DNA from: Pseudobdellovibrionaceae bacterium
GTDB taxonomy: Bacteria > Bdellovibrionota > Bdellovibrionia > Bdellovibrionales > Bdellovibrionaceae
Direction of reading: 5' to 3'
NCBI GenBank assembly: GCA_019637955.1
Contig: JAHBUS010000008.1
Location: 62,001 to 126,000, forward strand
Length of the DNA: 64,000 nt
Under the pieces are notes generated by a model that worked only from the letters and a program-made list of their open reading frames with translations, did not search any database and was not told the origin of the DNA. Positions within the stretch are counted from its first letter, which is position 1, and the number at the start of each line of letters is the position of its first letter. Shown here piece by piece: positions 1-9,849 of the stretch. The position numbers were made by a program, and so were the translations under genes.

Positions 1-1174
1 GACCGTGACTGGCTACTTCCAATTTATCGCCCAAAGCGCTTATCTCGAAGATCCCGCGAAAACCGGTCTTCGCCCTCACCCCACCGACGCCAACGGTTTT
101 AAATTCGAAAGTTGGAAACAGATCGGCACCGAGTTCCTGATCCGCGCCAGCTTTTCGGTGGCCGGCGATCAACTCACGCTCGAGACTTACGCCTACCACG
201 TTCCCAAAGCCAATCTCGTGCTGGGAAAGCGCTACAAAGGCACCGTTTCGGGCGCGCGACGGATCGCGCACACCTTTGCGAATGACTTGATGGAAGCGCT
301 CACGGGACAGAAAAGCATGTTCTTGTCGAAAGTCGTCGTGTCTTCGGACCGCGGCGGCAATGCCGGTTCGAAAGAGATCTACGTGATGGACTGGGACGGC
401 GTGAACGTTGAAAAGATCACCAACCACAAGTCGGTTGCGATCTCGCCCGCATGGTCGCCCGATGGAACCAAGGTCGCCTACACCGCGTTCGTGATGCGCG
501 CCAAAACCAAAACGCGCAATGCCGATATGTTCATCTACGAGCTGAACACCGGTAAACGATGGCTCGTTTCTTACCGCCAAGGCATCAACTCGGGAGCCAA
601 CTTTGACCCCGACGGCAAAAATATCTACCTCACGATCTCGCAAGGCGGAAATCCCGACATTTTTAAAATGTCGACCGACGGCGAGCTCGGAAAAAAACTC
701 ACCAACGGACCCGTCGGCGCGATGAACGTGGAGCCCGCGATCAGTCCCGACGGCACGAAGATGGCCTTCTCCTCGGATCGCAGCGGATCGCCGATGATTT
801 ACATCATGAACGCCGACGGCACGAACCCCAAGCGCGTCACGTTCGCGGGCCGTTTCAACGCGACTCCGGCTTGGTCGCCCGACGGCAAGAAGATCGCCTT
901 CTCGGGATGGCAAGACGATCACTTCGATGTTTTCACCATGGACACCGATGGCACCAATATGCAGCGAATCACCCAGGCGAAGAAGCCGAACGGCAAATGG
1001 TCGCGCAATGAAGACCCGGTCTTCTCGCCCGATGGCCGTTTGTTGATGTACACGTCGGACCGTACCGGCTCGAGTCAGGTTTATATCTCGAATCTCGATG
1101 GGTCTGAGGAACGCCGAATCACCAACGACTCGCACAACTACTTCAAACCCAAGTGGTCCAAGAATCTTGAGTGA
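1..1174 (+). CDS. tolB: TolB, periplasmic beta-propeller of the Tol-Pal system (5' end outside window)
   Basis: This is the C-terminal part of TolB, the periplasmic protein that links the inner-membrane TolQRA motor with Pal and helps keep the outer membrane attached during division. The reading frame is open from the first bases, so the signal peptide and true start lie upstream. About 110 residues of the N-terminal domain remain. After them come six TolB/WD40-like PD40 blades, recognised by repeated W/F-SPDG-x-K/R-hydrophobic motifs (for example [33 protein letters not shown]). The protein ends at KWSKNLE. glnE follows with an overlap, so the two are probably cotranscribed. The assignment is firm. 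Only the N-terminus is missing. Confidence 0.93.
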   Translation, partial: TVTGYFQFIAQSAYLEDPAKTGLRPHPTDANGFKFESWKQIGTEFLIRASFSVAGDQLTLETYAYHVPKANLVLGKRYKGTVSGARRIAHTFANDLMEALTGQKSMFLSKVVVSSDRGGNAGSKEIYVMDWDGVNVEKITNHKSVAISPAWSPDGTKVAYTAFVMRAKTKTRNADMFIYELNTGKRWLVSYRQGINSGANFDPDGKNIYLTISQGGNPDIFKMSTDGELGKKLTNGPVGAMNVEPAISPDGTKMAFSSDRSGSPMIYIMNADGTNPKRVTFAGRFNATPAWSPDGKKIAFSGWQDDHFDVFTMDTDGTNMQRITQAKKPNGKWSRNEDPVFSPDGRLLMYTSDRTGSSQVYISNLDGSEERRITNDSHNYFKPKWSKNLE

Positions 1175-3518
1175 TCTGGCGAAGACCCTTCGGCAAGAAA
1201 GGGCCCGCGAGTGGGCCGAGTGCGCTCGGCTCACTTTTGAAAGATCGGTTTCCACGCAAGAGATCTGCAAGCGATGGTCCGACTTTGCCGACCTCTCGTT
1301 AACCCGGGCCTTCGAAGACTGTCAGGCCCAAACGCCCGTGGGCACCAAAATCGCTCTCTTCGCCTACGGCAAGCTCGGCTCGCACGAGCTGAACCTCAGT
1401 TCCGATGTCGATCTTGTCTTGGTCAGCGAGAGCGAGGACCCCTCGCTCAAAGCGTGGCTCCGCCGTTTTCGCGCTCTCTTGCAGGACTTCACCGAAGATG
1501 GTTTTTGCTTTCGACTCGATTTCGATTTGCGGCCTGGCGGTCGCATGGGCTCGATCATCCCAACGCTCTCTCAGTTTGAAGACTACTTTTCGAATTACGG
1601 CGAGGCGTGGGAACGCCTGGCCTTCGTGCGCTTTCGTGGCATCTGCGGCGACGCGGAACTTCTGAAGACCGCGGCGGCCACCGCGCACAAGTTCACGTAC
1701 CGGCGCCATCTTGATTTTGGCCTGATGGAAGACCTCAAAGATCTTCGCCAGCGCATTCATGAGCAGAACTGGCGGCGCTCCGAAAATGGCGCCATCGACT
1801 TGAAGCTCGGACTTGGCGGTATTCGCGATCTCGAACTGTTCGTACACACGCTGCAGGTCATTCACGGCGGACGCGACAAAGAGTTTCGAATCGAATCGAC
1901 GACCGATGCGATCAAAAAACTCGCTCAAGCCGGCTTGATCGGTGCGCCCGACAGTCGATTTCTTCTCGATCATTACTGGACGCTTCGTCATTTTGAAAAT
2001 GCCCTTCAGGGTTCAACCGATCAGCAAATTCAGGTTCTGAAAAAGAACGACTGGACTTCGCTCGTCAGCGTGGCCGAGCGCGAGGGGCTGCGCGCCGACA
2101 TGCAAAAGTGCCGCGATCTCGTAACCGGACTTCTGGGCGCCGTCGATGAGAACGCACGTTCGCTTCCCGAAACCGAGGACGATCAACGTGCGTGGCTCCT
2201 GTCGCTGGGTTTTTCGGCGAGCGTGGTCGAAGACGTGTGGTTTTCGCTCGCGCAGAAGACCGTGCTTTCGCGCCAACCGGAACGCGACGAGCTTTACCGA
2301 AAGCGTTTCTTGTTTGAAATGATCACGCGATTGGCCGAGGCTCGCGGGGGCGATGTCGCGCTCAAGGTCCTTCATGACTTTTTGAGATCCATACGCGCCA
2401 AGTCGTCGTTCTTCCATTTGCTGATCAAGAATCCGCCGCTCATGGACCGGCTCGGACTTTTGTTCTCGCACTCGGCCTATTTGAGCCAGATCCTGATCGG
2501 CCGGCCCGAGCTTCTGGACAGCTTCTTGTACCAGCGTCAGGACGCGGCGGCGCCCGAAGAGTGGGACGAGCTTCTTTCGGAATGCCTCGAAAAAAAACTG
2601 CTCGCGCAGCTGACAGCCGGTCTGGATTTTTTGAAGGACCATGAACTCACGCCACTGCTCGAAAAGGTCACGCGCACCGCCGATCAGATCGTGCAGACCC
2701 TTTTGTCCAAGCTTCGCCGCGAACACGGCGCTCATCTCGAAGTGCTCTGCATGGGCAAGTGGGGCGGCGCCGAGCTGGGGCTGCATTCGGATTTGGATTT
2801 GGTCTTCGTGCGCGCGGGCGCGCCCGATGAAAATGACACCAAAGCCGCGCGGCGCTTGATTTCGAGGCTCACCGAAGTCCAGCGCGGCGGCTCGATTTAC
2901 CAGCTCGATTTCCGTCTCAAACCGCACGGCAAAGGCGGCCTTCTTTTAACCGATAAAAATGATCTCTTGGAGTACCTGCGCACGCAGGCCCATATTTGGG
3001 AGCGCCAGGCCTACTTGCGAACGCGTTCGCTGGAACCATCAGACTTTGACCGCCAGGTCTTTGAGGCCTGCGTTTCGCGTGAAGTGCAACCTGAGGAGTG
3101 GGCGGAGCTCGCCAAGATCCGCACGGCGCTGATCCAAAAATCGAAAAGTCCCTTAGATCTCAAACACCAAGCTGGCGGCTTGATCGACACCGAGTTTGCC
3201 GTGCAGCTCACCCGTCTTCGAGATCAAAAGATTCCGGGGTCGACGGCCACCCGCCAAGAGCTCCTTGAGCTCCAGAAAATCGACGGCCGATGGGGACAAG
3301 TGCTTGGCTTGTACGATGAGCTCCGTCAACTGGAGCAGACGTTACGTTTGGTGAGCTCCCGATCCGCCGCGACGCTCACCGAGAGCTCCTCGGAGCTGGC
3401 GCAGCTCGCTGCCGCTCTGCACCTGAATTCTGAGCAAATGGCGCAGCGCATACGCACTCTTCTCGAACAGAATGCAGCTCTCTTGGCCCCTCTTGACCCT
3501 CGTCGATCTCAGAGCTAA
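1167..3518 (+). CDS. glnE: GlnE, bifunctional glutamine synthetase adenylyl transferase/removase
   Basis: GlnE adds AMP to glutamine synthetase and removes it, tuning nitrogen assimilation. Both nucleotidyltransferase domains are recognisable. The first has [22 protein letters not shown] early in the protein, and the second has [21 protein letters not shown] near the middle. Each keeps the G-K-x-G and S-D-x-D signatures. The GlnE C-terminal helical domain follows. At about 783 residues it is shorter than the 940-990 usual in enterobacteria, mainly at the N-terminus. I chose the TTG at 1167, which overlaps the tolB stop. An ATG at 1098 would add 23 residues that look like out-of-frame tolB. 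The start is therefore uncertain but the identity is not. The 3' end carries a promoter for the next gene. Confidence 0.92.
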   Translation: MSDLAKTLRQERAREWAECARLTFERSVSTQEICKRWSDFADLSLTRAFEDCQAQTPVGTKIALFAYGKLGSHELNLSSDVDLVLVSESEDPSLKAWLRRFRALLQDFTEDGFCFRLDFDLRPGGRMGSIIPTLSQFEDYFSNYGEAWERLAFVRFRGICGDAELLKTAAATAHKFTYRRHLDFGLMEDLKDLRQRIHEQNWRRSENGAIDLKLGLGGIRDLELFVHTLQVIHGGRDKEFRIESTTDAIKKLAQAGLIGAPDSRFLLDHYWTLRHFENALQGSTDQQIQVLKKNDWTSLVSVAEREGLRADMQKCRDLVTGLLGAVDENARSLPETEDDQRAWLLSLGFSASVVEDVWFSLAQKTVLSRQPERDELYRKRFLFEMITRLAEARGGDVALKVLHDFLRSIRAKSSFFHLLIKNPPLMDRLGLLFSHSAYLSQILIGRPELLDSFLYQRQDAAAPEEWDELLSECLEKKLLAQLTAGLDFLKDHELTPLLEKVTRTADQIVQTLLSKLRREHGAHLEVLCMGKWGGAELGLHSDLDLVFVRAGAPDENDTKAARRLISRLTEVQRGGSIYQLDFRLKPHGKGGLLLTDKNDLLEYLRTQAHIWERQAYLRTRSLEPSDFDRQVFEACVSREVQPEEWAELAKIRTALIQKSKSPLDLKHQAGGLIDTEFAVQLTRLRDQKIPGSTATRQELLELQKIDGRWGQVLGLYDELRQLEQTLRLVSSRSAATLTESSSELAQLAAALHLNSEQMAQRIRTLLEQNAALLAPLDPRRSQS

Positions 3519-3521
3519 TTC
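3493..3521 (+). promoter_or_regulatory. Sigma70-like promoter for the cyclophilin gene, probably leaderless
   Basis: TTGACC at 3493-3498, a 17-bp spacer, then TAATTC at 3516-3521. The ATG of the cyclophilin gene is at 3530, eight bases after the -10 hexamer, and no Shine-Dalgarno sequence precedes it. The -35 lies inside the last codons of glnE and the -10 overlaps its stop. Transcription starting 6-8 bases after the -10 would begin at or next to the ATG. Confidence 0.55.
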
Positions 3522-3529
3522 CGATCTCT

Positions 3530-4249
3530 ATGTCTAAAAAGAATGTGATTAAAGTGTTCTGGATCTACATGGCCGCTTTTGTTGTCTTCGTGATTGGTTT
3601 GCAAGCCAAAGCCCAAACCGAAGCCACCCCCACCCCCGCCGCCGTCGAGAAAACGGCCGAGACCTCGGGTGTTAAAAAAGACAAAGAGAAGTCCAAAAAA
3701 TCCGACTCAAAAAAAGACGCAGCAAAGAAAGAGGCAAAAGAGATGATCGCGGTTTTCGAAACCAATCGTGGAACCTTCAAAGCTAAATTGTTCGCCGACA
3801 AAGCTCCCAAAACCGTTGAGAACTTCGTGGGTCTCGCGGAAGGCACCAAGGCTTGGACCGATCCTAAAACCGGCAAAGAAGTGAAAAAACCCTTCTACGA
3901 CGGTCTGATCTTCCACCGCGTGATCCCCAATTTCATGATCCAAGGCGGCTGCCCGTTGAAAAACGGAACCGGCGGCCCTGGTTACAAATTCGAAGACGAG
4001 TTCAGCTCTGGCATGAAGCATGACCGTCCCGGTTTGCTCTCGATGGCCAATGCAGGACCCAACACCAACGGCAGCCAATTCTTCGTGACCACCGTTCCCA
4101 CTCCTTGGCTCGACAACAAACACACCATCTTCGGTGAAGTGATCGAAGGCATGGACGTTGTTCACGCCATCGAAAAAACACGCACCGCCGGCGGCGACCG
4201 CCCCGTCGAAGAAGTCGTGATCAAAACGCTCAAAATTGAGCGCCGGTAA
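3530..4249 (+). CDS. Exported cyclophilin-type peptidyl-prolyl cis-trans isomerase
   Basis: Predicted to catalyse cis-trans isomerisation of X-Pro bonds in the periplasm. Residues 1-29 form a signal peptide or N-terminal anchor (hydrophobic run ending near LQAKAQ). Residues 30-70 are a charged Lys/Ala/Ser-rich linker. The rest is a cyclophilin domain: [16 protein letters not shown] (catalytic Arg, and Phe/Gln of the active site), [17 protein letters not shown] and a [10 protein letters not shown] tail motif, all canonical. It is expressed from its own promoter within the glnE end and is closed by a terminator at 4332. The Lys-rich spacer probably tethers or positions the enzyme. That last point is inference. 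Confidence 0.93.
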   Translation: MSKKNVIKVFWIYMAAFVVFVIGLQAKAQTEATPTPAAVEKTAETSGVKKDKEKSKKSDSKKDAAKKEAKEMIAVFETNRGTFKAKLFADKAPKTVENFVGLAEGTKAWTDPKTGKEVKKPFYDGLIFHRVIPNFMIQGGCPLKNGTGGPGYKFEDEFSSGMKHDRPGLLSMANAGPNTNGSQFFVTTVPTPWLDNKHTIFGEVIEGMDVVHAIEKTRTAGGDRPVEEVVIKTLKIERR

Positions 4250-4331
4250 CGAGTACGTTACCTCCATTTTCCCGTGGCGCCTTCGGCGCCTCTCTATCCG
4301 CAACCTGTCAAAAAAACTGACAGCTGTGTGA

Positions 4332-4363
4332 CAAGCCCCGCCCCGAGCGGGGGTTTGTTTTTT
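4332..4363 (+). terminator. Rho-independent terminator after the cyclophilin gene
   Basis: A GC-rich hairpin (CAAGCCCCGC, loop CCCGA, GCGGGGGTTTG) is followed by a T-run (TTTTTT). It sits 83 bases after the cyclophilin stop and before the next gene's Shine-Dalgarno. Confidence 0.85.
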
Positions 4364-4436
4364 CAGCGCCCTCCATCTCCAATCCATTTGATCCTGGCGG
4401 CATTGGCCTTGCTCAGATCAAAAGGACGGAGGCTTC

Positions 4437-7349
4437 ATGGCTTGGCGTTCTTATTCGGTTAAATTGCTGCTCGCAGTGACGATGCTCATCCCCCCGGTGA
4501 CCGCATCGGCCGCTCCTCCCTTGGTCATTCCCGGGCTTGGCACCTTTTCGATCTCGCGCCTGACCCAAGCCGGCGTGAGCAGCATGAAGCAAGTCCGCAA
4601 CGCCTCGGGCGAAGCCGTTTATCAATTTCTCGATGACTCCGGAAATATTTTGCGCAGCTTTGTCGTCGGTAAAACCAAACCTAGCGATCTCGCCGAATTC
4701 AAACCCTCACGTCTGCGCGAGTACTTCTCTCATTTGCGCCACAACTCGGGCAGCATCGCCGTTCATAAAATCAAAACGTTTCCCTTTGAAGCTTTTACGT
4801 TCTTCGTGGCGATCGGTGCGATCACGACCGCAGACCTCGTCTTTAACTACAACCACAACCCCGTGGCGATGGACCAATTTCTGACCCAGCAAAAGGACCC
4901 CGTGGGACAAATGGGATTTGCCGCCTTCATGGTGGCGAACGGCTTGACCTCGGAGCCCTTGATGGCCGTTGCGCAATCGCGCGGCGCTCGCTTCTTTATT
5001 CCTTACCTCGGGATGTCGGTCGGGATGATCGCCTCCAATATCGTGCACGAGATCGGCCATTTTCCAGGCTTGAAAGAGTGCGCTCTGGGCATGGGCAAAC
5101 GCGCGGTCCAAAAGGCGGGTCAAGCCGTGATGGGCGGCGATCTTGCCGATATGAAAGATTGCGACAAGGCCTTTGAGGCTTGGTCGAAAATGAGTCTCTC
5201 GGAAAAAGGGCATGAGTGGGCTCCCGGCCTGTTCTCGATGGTGGCCTCCACGGCGATGGCCGGCGGAATCGAAGCCGCTCTCACCGGTAGCGTCGCGGTT
5301 GCCGCGCGCATGTCCTCGGCCGTTGCTCTTCGCATGGTTGCGATCGAGATGCTCATCACCGTGGCTCCCGGCGGAATCGTCGTTCGCGGCGCGCGCTGGA
5401 CCTACAAAATTGCCCAGCTCGCAGGCTTCATCTATCTCGACACCGTTTTGCGCGCGCCCATGGTCTTTACCTGGAAGAATGCGGTTCAACTGGGGCCGCA
5501 GCTGCGTGATTCAGATCAACGCATCGGTATTTTGGCGCGACGAAAGCTCTCGAACGGCTGGAATCCCGAGACGGTCTTGAATGCGGCCGGACGCCCCGTG
5601 TGCGTCGATGAGACTTCAACCAATTGCTACAACGATTTGGACCGTGAGCTTCTCGAGATGCAGAAGATTATGGGCAAATGGCGCGAAGCCAATATGGAGT
5701 CGGTCCTAATGGCGCACGCCAACTGGTCGCAGTATCTGCACCAGCTCACATCTCAGTACCGCGTCTCCAAGCAATTCTATTTCGACTTCGTTTCGGATCT
5801 TTGGAAGAAACGCTACGAACTTCCCGAAAATTACGTGGCCCTGATGGACCGTCCGATGCCTTTGTACGGCGTCACGCCCAAAGACCTCCAGCAAGACGAG
5901 CGCGAGAAGTTCTTGCTGCAGCCGAATAAAGTTTTGAACATGCAAATGGAGACCATCGGTGAGGTCGTTCAAGCTCTGCGCGAGAATCCGGCCGACTTGA
6001 GCGCGCTTCGCCCCGACGAGCAAAAAGTCTACAACGAGATCGTGACGGGGCTCGCATCGAATGAACCGAACAAGATCGGTGCGGCTCTTCAGACTTTGCG
6101 CTACTACCTGTGGAAAGATCCGATGCAGCACCTCGCTCCCACGACCTTGAAACTCAAAGCCGTGCTGGAACCCATTTTTGAAAAACTGGGCGATCCCCAG
6201 CCTTTGATGGCCGCAGGTCAAGGCTACCTGAAGCTGATCGCGAAGGATCCGAACAACCCGATTTACGCGAACAACCCTTTTAGCGGCGGAAACTCTCTGT
6301 TTTTGACCCCCACGGTTCCCGAATACCTGGCGGTTCAAATGATCAAGGGACCCGACGTCGAAAAAGGCGAATCGACCGTTTCGAACAACATGGCGGGCTT
6401 TCCGGCGAGCTTTGCGGCTCCCCGCCTGCGCGTGGACGGCGCCCTTCGCACTCAGCGAATGCCTCAGATCCCCGAACTGGGGTTTGACTTGAACCAGTCG
6501 ATCTTCCGTATGCGACTCTGGGTGCAGCGTGACGGTCAAGCCCTGGGCGGCGGCACTCTCTTTGATTTCTTGCGCGGTGATGGCGTTCGCGCCGACATCG
6601 TGGGCGACCAGAGCGGTCACAAGATCGCGCAGTGGTGGGAGCAATATCCCGAGCGTCAGTTCACCAATGCGTTCTTCAACTATGAAATGAAATACGAAGA
6701 CATCATTCAAGACTTGCATCAGAAGCTGTTCCGAACCGACACCAGCTTCACCAACCGTGGTCCGGTCGCGAATGGCGTGCTGAAGAGCATGGCTCAGGAA
6801 CGCGCGATCTACCTTTACATTATCGATAGCTTCTTGAACACGCAGGCCGGTCGCCCTTCGCCGGCGCCGATGGATGACACCGGCTACTCGGCCTTGACCA
6901 CTTCGGGCCAAATCGTGAACTCGCGCAATGAATGGACCCAATCGATGCTGGCGAAATGGGGCGAACTCGAAACCCTGCTCCGAAAGTTGGAGGCCAAGCC
7001 CGTGCGTTCGGGCGATGTCTCGAAAAACTACATCGTTTCGCGCGTCTCGAACGAAGACCTGCAGAAGGTGGCCGCCTCGATGGAAGAGCAGCTGAAACAA
7101 ATTCCGCTCGAGATGGAAAAACTGACCGAGTTCCAAAAGAAGGTTCTCGCGGCGGCCTTGCAAGGTCTGAACGCTTCAGGGCAGGAGCTTCTGAACTTCG
7201 GCCAGATCATCAACAATGTCAGTTATGTGGAAAACTTTGTGGGCGGCTCTGGAGAACCGATGCGCCGTCGTTGTTTGAATGCCCCAGCCGCACGCGGAAC
7301 TCAGCAGTGGCTGGCCGGTCAGTATCAGGGATGCCCGGGCCAGAACTAG
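4437..7349 (+). CDS. Large exported or membrane protein of unknown function with an HEIGH motif
   Basis: I do not recognise this 970-residue protein. It starts at an ATG with a strong Shine-Dalgarno (GGACGGAGG) and has a signal peptide ending near VTASAAPP (residue 26). Residues about 110-330 contain several hydrophobic segments, including FFIPYLGMSVGMIASNIVHEIGH. The HEIGH at residues 204-208 fits the HExxH zinc-protease pattern and sits at the end of a hydrophobic stretch, as in some membrane metalloproteases. No clear third ligand could be picked out. The C-terminal two thirds look soluble, mostly helical and charged, with a few Cys near the end. It is followed 134 bases later by a small exported helical protein. 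A protease role is only a possibility. Confidence 0.8.
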   Translation: MAWRSYSVKLLLAVTMLIPPVTASAAPPLVIPGLGTFSISRLTQAGVSSMKQVRNASGEAVYQFLDDSGNILRSFVVGKTKPSDLAEFKPSRLREYFSHLRHNSGSIAVHKIKTFPFEAFTFFVAIGAITTADLVFNYNHNPVAMDQFLTQQKDPVGQMGFAAFMVANGLTSEPLMAVAQSRGARFFIPYLGMSVGMIASNIVHEIGHFPGLKECALGMGKRAVQKAGQAVMGGDLADMKDCDKAFEAWSKMSLSEKGHEWAPGLFSMVASTAMAGGIEAALTGSVAVAARMSSAVALRMVAIEMLITVAPGGIVVRGARWTYKIAQLAGFIYLDTVLRAPMVFTWKNAVQLGPQLRDSDQRIGILARRKLSNGWNPETVLNAAGRPVCVDETSTNCYNDLDRELLEMQKIMGKWREANMESVLMAHANWSQYLHQLTSQYRVSKQFYFDFVSDLWKKRYELPENYVALMDRPMPLYGVTPKDLQQDEREKFLLQPNKVLNMQMETIGEVVQALRENPADLSALRPDEQKVYNEIVTGLASNEPNKIGAALQTLRYYLWKDPMQHLAPTTLKLKAVLEPIFEKLGDPQPLMAAGQGYLKLIAKDPNNPIYANNPFSGGNSLFLTPTVPEYLAVQMIKGPDVEKGESTVSNNMAGFPASFAAPRLRVDGALRTQRMPQIPELGFDLNQSIFRMRLWVQRDGQALGGGTLFDFLRGDGVRADIVGDQSGHKIAQWWEQYPERQFTNAFFNYEMKYEDIIQDLHQKLFRTDTSFTNRGPVANGVLKSMAQERAIYLYIIDSFLNTQAGRPSPAPMDDTGYSALTTSGQIVNSRNEWTQSMLAKWGELETLLRKLEAKPVRSGDVSKNYIVSRVSNEDLQKVAASMEEQLKQIPLEMEKLTEFQKKVLAAALQGLNASGQELLNFGQIINNVSYVENFVGGSGEPMRRRCLNAPAARGTQQWLAGQYQGCPGQN

Positions 7350-7406
7350 GCACGGAACTTGGAAGATTGTGGATGTGTAAAAGGATAACGAACCAGGTGA
7401 TTTAGA

Positions 7407-7422
7407 GCGCCCCCCGGGGCGC
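7407..7422. repeat. GC-rich perfect inverted repeat, possible weak terminator
   Basis: GCGCCCC-CC-GGGGCGC in the 134-base gap between two exported-protein genes. It is not followed by a T-run, so Rho-independent termination is doubtful. It may instead stabilise the 3' end of the upstream mRNA. Confidence 0.4.
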
Positions 7423-7483
7423 CCCAAATCGTCCGGTGTCAAAAGTCTAAACAGTAAGTGAAAGCTCAATTGAGGGAGAGCAA

Positions 7484-8179
7484 ATGAAAAAGTCGATGTT
7501 GATGACCATGTCCGTTTTAATGGCCCTTTCGGCCTCCACCGCTTTGGCGGCTCCGCTCCGCGTTCAAGAAGTTCGAACGAACTTCGAGCGCACGATCCGT
7601 GAAGGTCAGCGCGCTCTGGAAACCGGAAATAAAGAGACCATCCGCCAAGACCTCACAAAAGATCTGTCGGCGATGACCGGCGGCCGGGTGAACACGCGTG
7701 AAATGAGCGCCGCGCTCAACAAGACTTTCGAACTCAATGAGGGCGGAACCAAAGTTGAAGTCAACATGGTTCAAATTGCCAAAGCTCTCAAAGACGCCAA
7801 AGACGTCACCTCGCAGATCAACCGCAATGAGCTCGATGCTCAAGCAAAAGACTTGATGACTCAAAAAGACCGCGCGATGGAAATCGTCCCCAAGTTCATG
7901 GCTCTGGCCTCGAGCGTTTCGAAAGCCGGCACCAATGCGACCAAGCAAAAAGAAGTCGATGCTTTCGTGAAACAAATGTCGCTCATCAAAGAATCGCTCT
8001 CGACCATGGATATCGCCGAGCTGAAATCACACCTCGACGTGATGGAAATCGCGATCGAGAACAAACTTCGCAATCCTGAGCTCGAAGGCGACCAAGCGTA
8101 CGCGCAGGCTCTGAAAGCGAAATTCGGCGACAAATACGCGCAAAAGCTCGAAGAGATCCTCGGCTGCGCTCGCCAGTAA
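7484..8179 (+). CDS. Small exported alpha-helical protein, unknown function
   Basis: 231 residues. A signal peptide (MKKSMLMTMSVLMALSASTA, cut near ALA-AP) is followed by a charged, predominantly helical mature domain rich in Lys, Glu, Asp and Ala, and a single Cys near the C-terminus (GCARQ). The start follows a good Shine-Dalgarno (GAGGGAGAG, 3 bases before ATG). It lies between the 970-residue exported protein and a strong terminator that also faces motB. I see no catalytic motif. A periplasmic structural, chaperone-like or binding role is possible, but nothing in the sequence selects one. Confidence 0.85.
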   Translation: MKKSMLMTMSVLMALSASTALAAPLRVQEVRTNFERTIREGQRALETGNKETIRQDLTKDLSAMTGGRVNTREMSAALNKTFELNEGGTKVEVNMVQIAKALKDAKDVTSQINRNELDAQAKDLMTQKDRAMEIVPKFMALASSVSKAGTNATKQKEVDAFVKQMSLIKESLSTMDIAELKSHLDVMEIAIENKLRNPELEGDQAYAQALKAKFGDKYAQKLEEILGCARQ

Positions 8180-8215
8180 TCGATTTAAAAACAAATTTGA
8201 TCGTCAAAAAGTATC

Positions 8216-8256
8216 AACGGTCATTGAGAACCCTCTTCTCAATGACCGTTTTTTTA
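8216..8256 (+). terminator. Strong terminator between the convergent exported-protein gene and motB
   Basis: A 15-bp perfect stem (AACGGTCATTGAGAA / TTCTCAATGACCGTT) with the 5-base loop CCCTC is followed by TTTTTT on the plus strand. On the minus strand the same hairpin is followed by a T-rich stretch (GATACTTTTT), so it can also serve motB. Confidence 0.92.
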
Positions 8257-8994
8257 TTGCTCAGGCTCTTGATTGACGATCAGAATTTCGATCCGCCGGT
8301 TTTGCGCACGATTCTCCGGAGAGGAGTTTGGCACCAGCGGTTTGGTGTCGGCGTAGGAAATGGCCGAAAGACGTTTGGGATCGAAACCGTGAACTTTGAC
8401 AAGGTAGCGGATCACCGAGGTGGCGCGGACCGCCCCCAGCTCCCAGTTGCTCTCGAACTCGCCGCCCGCGACCGGAAGATCGTCGGTGTGACCCTCGATC
8501 ACGATTTTATTGGGCGCCGCCTTGAGAAACTTCGCGATTTTATCCAAGGCGCTCAGCGCCGGACGCTTGAGTTTCGCACCGCCCGAAGGAAAAAAAGTCG
8601 AAGCCGCGAGTGAGATGCGCACGCCCATCGTATCGTGGCGAAGGCCGCCGATGGCGAGCTTGCGCTCTTCTTCGGTCATGGATTTTTGCAGAAGCTTTTC
8701 GACATAATCTTGAAGCTCACCGTTTCCGACGTTTTGCCTCTGGAAAACGTCGATGGGTTCAATCACTTGACCCATGATGCCGCCCGAGTTTTCTTGCCCG
8801 GCCCCGCCCGCGCCCATCAACCTCAGTTCGGTCTTGAGCGAGCTCTCAAACTCTTTGCGCTTTTCTTGATTTTGCGTGGAGGTTGCGTAGAGGACGACGA
8901 AAAACGCGAAGAGAAGCGTGATAAAATCCGCGTACGAGACGAGCCAGCGCTCGTGGTTCTCATGCTCTTCGTGTTTTTTTTTGCGTCCGCTCAT
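8254..8994 (-). CDS. motB: MotB-type flagellar stator protein
   Basis: MotB anchors the flagellar stator to peptidoglycan. With MotA it forms the ion channel that drives rotation. The N-terminus is basic, then one membrane helix WLVSYADFITLLFAFFVVLYA carries the essential channel Asp (YAD). The C-terminal half is an OmpA/MotB peptidoglycan-binding domain: IVIEGHTDDLPV, LGAVRATSVIRYLV and NRRIEILI. 246 residues is a normal length. The gene overlaps motA by 4 bases (ATGA), so the pair is translationally coupled. It ends at the strong hairpin at 8216. Confidence 0.93.
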   Translation of the reverse strand: MSGRKKKHEEHENHERWLVSYADFITLLFAFFVVLYATSTQNQEKRKEFESSLKTELRLMGAGGAGQENSGGIMGQVIEPIDVFQRQNVGNGELQDYVEKLLQKSMTEEERKLAIGGLRHDTMGVRISLAASTFFPSGGAKLKRPALSALDKIAKFLKAAPNKIVIEGHTDDLPVAGGEFESNWELGAVRATSVIRYLVKVHGFDPKRLSAISYADTKPLVPNSSPENRAQNRRIEILIVNQEPEQ

Positions 8995-9743
8995 TCGTGT
9001 TCGTCCTCTAAGAACGCCTTCAGTTTGAGCTCAAGAAGGCTGGGCGTGAGACCCGCCTGGATACCGAGCCCCCCTTGCAAGGTCATCTCGCGAACTTTCA
9101 TGTCTTCGTTGACGATCTTTTTGATCTTGTTGGCCAAGGGAATGAAGATCAAGTTGGCGAAGCCCACGCCGTAAATGGTAGCCACGAAGGCCACCGCGAT
9201 CCCGGCGCCTAGTTTGCTCGTGTCGGCCAAGTTGCTCATCACGTGAATCAAACCCAAGACCGCACCGATAATCCCGATGGTTGGAGCAAAACCGCCGGCA
9301 TCCATCCAGACCTTGGCGCCCGCCAGCAGACGCTCCTCTTCGGAGGTCATGCGCGTGTGGAAAACTTCGGTCATCACCTTCTGATCGACGCTGTCGACCA
9401 CCGTGCGCATCACGTCCCGCAAGAACTCATTGCTCAAGTTCGGAATGCGAGGTTCTAGGGACAGAACGCTTTCTTTACGCGCCAGCTTCGCGCAGTCGAG
9501 AATCTCCGCCAGGAGCGGGCCTTTGGCGCGGTTTTGCTTGAGAAACGCGCGCTTGGCTAAACGAAGCGCCATCTTGACGTCCTCAGCTTTGGACGACACG
9601 AGAACCGCGCCGAACGTGCCGGAGACGACGATCATCAGCGCCGCGCCTTGCACGAGTGCCGCTGTGTGTCCCCCCTCGATCATGTTTCCGAGAAGAATAC
9701 CGCCGATGCCGATGATCAGACCCAACAATGTTGCAATTTCCAT
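8991..9743 (-). CDS. motA: MotA-type flagellar stator protein
   Basis: MotA is the four-helix partner of MotB and contacts the rotor protein FliG. The 250-residue protein begins with the helix ATLLGLIIGIGGILLGNMIEGG, which is typical of the family. It has a charged cytoplasmic loop with the conserved motif MRTVVD and two late helices (GGFAPTIGIIGAVLGLIHVM and GIAVAFVATIYGVGFANLIFIPLANKIK). It is the first gene of the motAB pair and is transcribed away from the PAP2 operon across a 106-base gap. No other flagellar genes are in the window, so this is an isolated stator pair. Confidence 0.93.
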   Translation of the reverse strand: MEIATLLGLIIGIGGILLGNMIEGGHTAALVQGAALMIVVSGTFGAVLVSSKAEDVKMALRLAKRAFLKQNRAKGPLLAEILDCAKLARKESVLSLEPRIPNLSNEFLRDVMRTVVDSVDQKVMTEVFHTRMTSEEERLLAGAKVWMDAGGFAPTIGIIGAVLGLIHVMSNLADTSKLGAGIAVAFVATIYGVGFANLIFIPLANKIKKIVNEDMKVREMTLQGGLGIQAGLTPSLLELKLKAFLEDEHE

Positions 9744-9812
9744 AGTGTCTTATCGTCCCACAAGTCCTTGAAAAGCTTGAGCACTCTGGTGAACCCCGGG
9801 CCAAAGACGGGC

Positions 9813-9841
9813 TCGACTTTGGGCACGAGCAATCGTACACT
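9813..9841 (+). promoter_or_regulatory. Candidate promoter of the PAP2/epimerase/transglycosylase operon
   Basis: TCGACT at 9813-9818, a 17-bp spacer, TACACT at 9836-9841, and then only 8 bases before the ATG at 9850. No Shine-Dalgarno is present. This matches the leaderless arrangement seen elsewhere in the window, though the -35 is only a 4/6 match. Confidence 0.45.
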
Positions 9842-9849
9842 CGGACACC

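Noticed and set aside
1098-1166. N-terminal extension of glnE from ATG 1098
   Set aside because: Its residues are the out-of-frame reading of tolB, with no resemblance to GlnE. The TTG at 1167 gives a tidy junction, though the point is not settled.
5706-7163. 485-codon open frame antisense to the 970-residue exported gene
   Set aside because: No domain or ribosome-binding site. The plus-strand gene has a signal peptide and Shine-Dalgarno.
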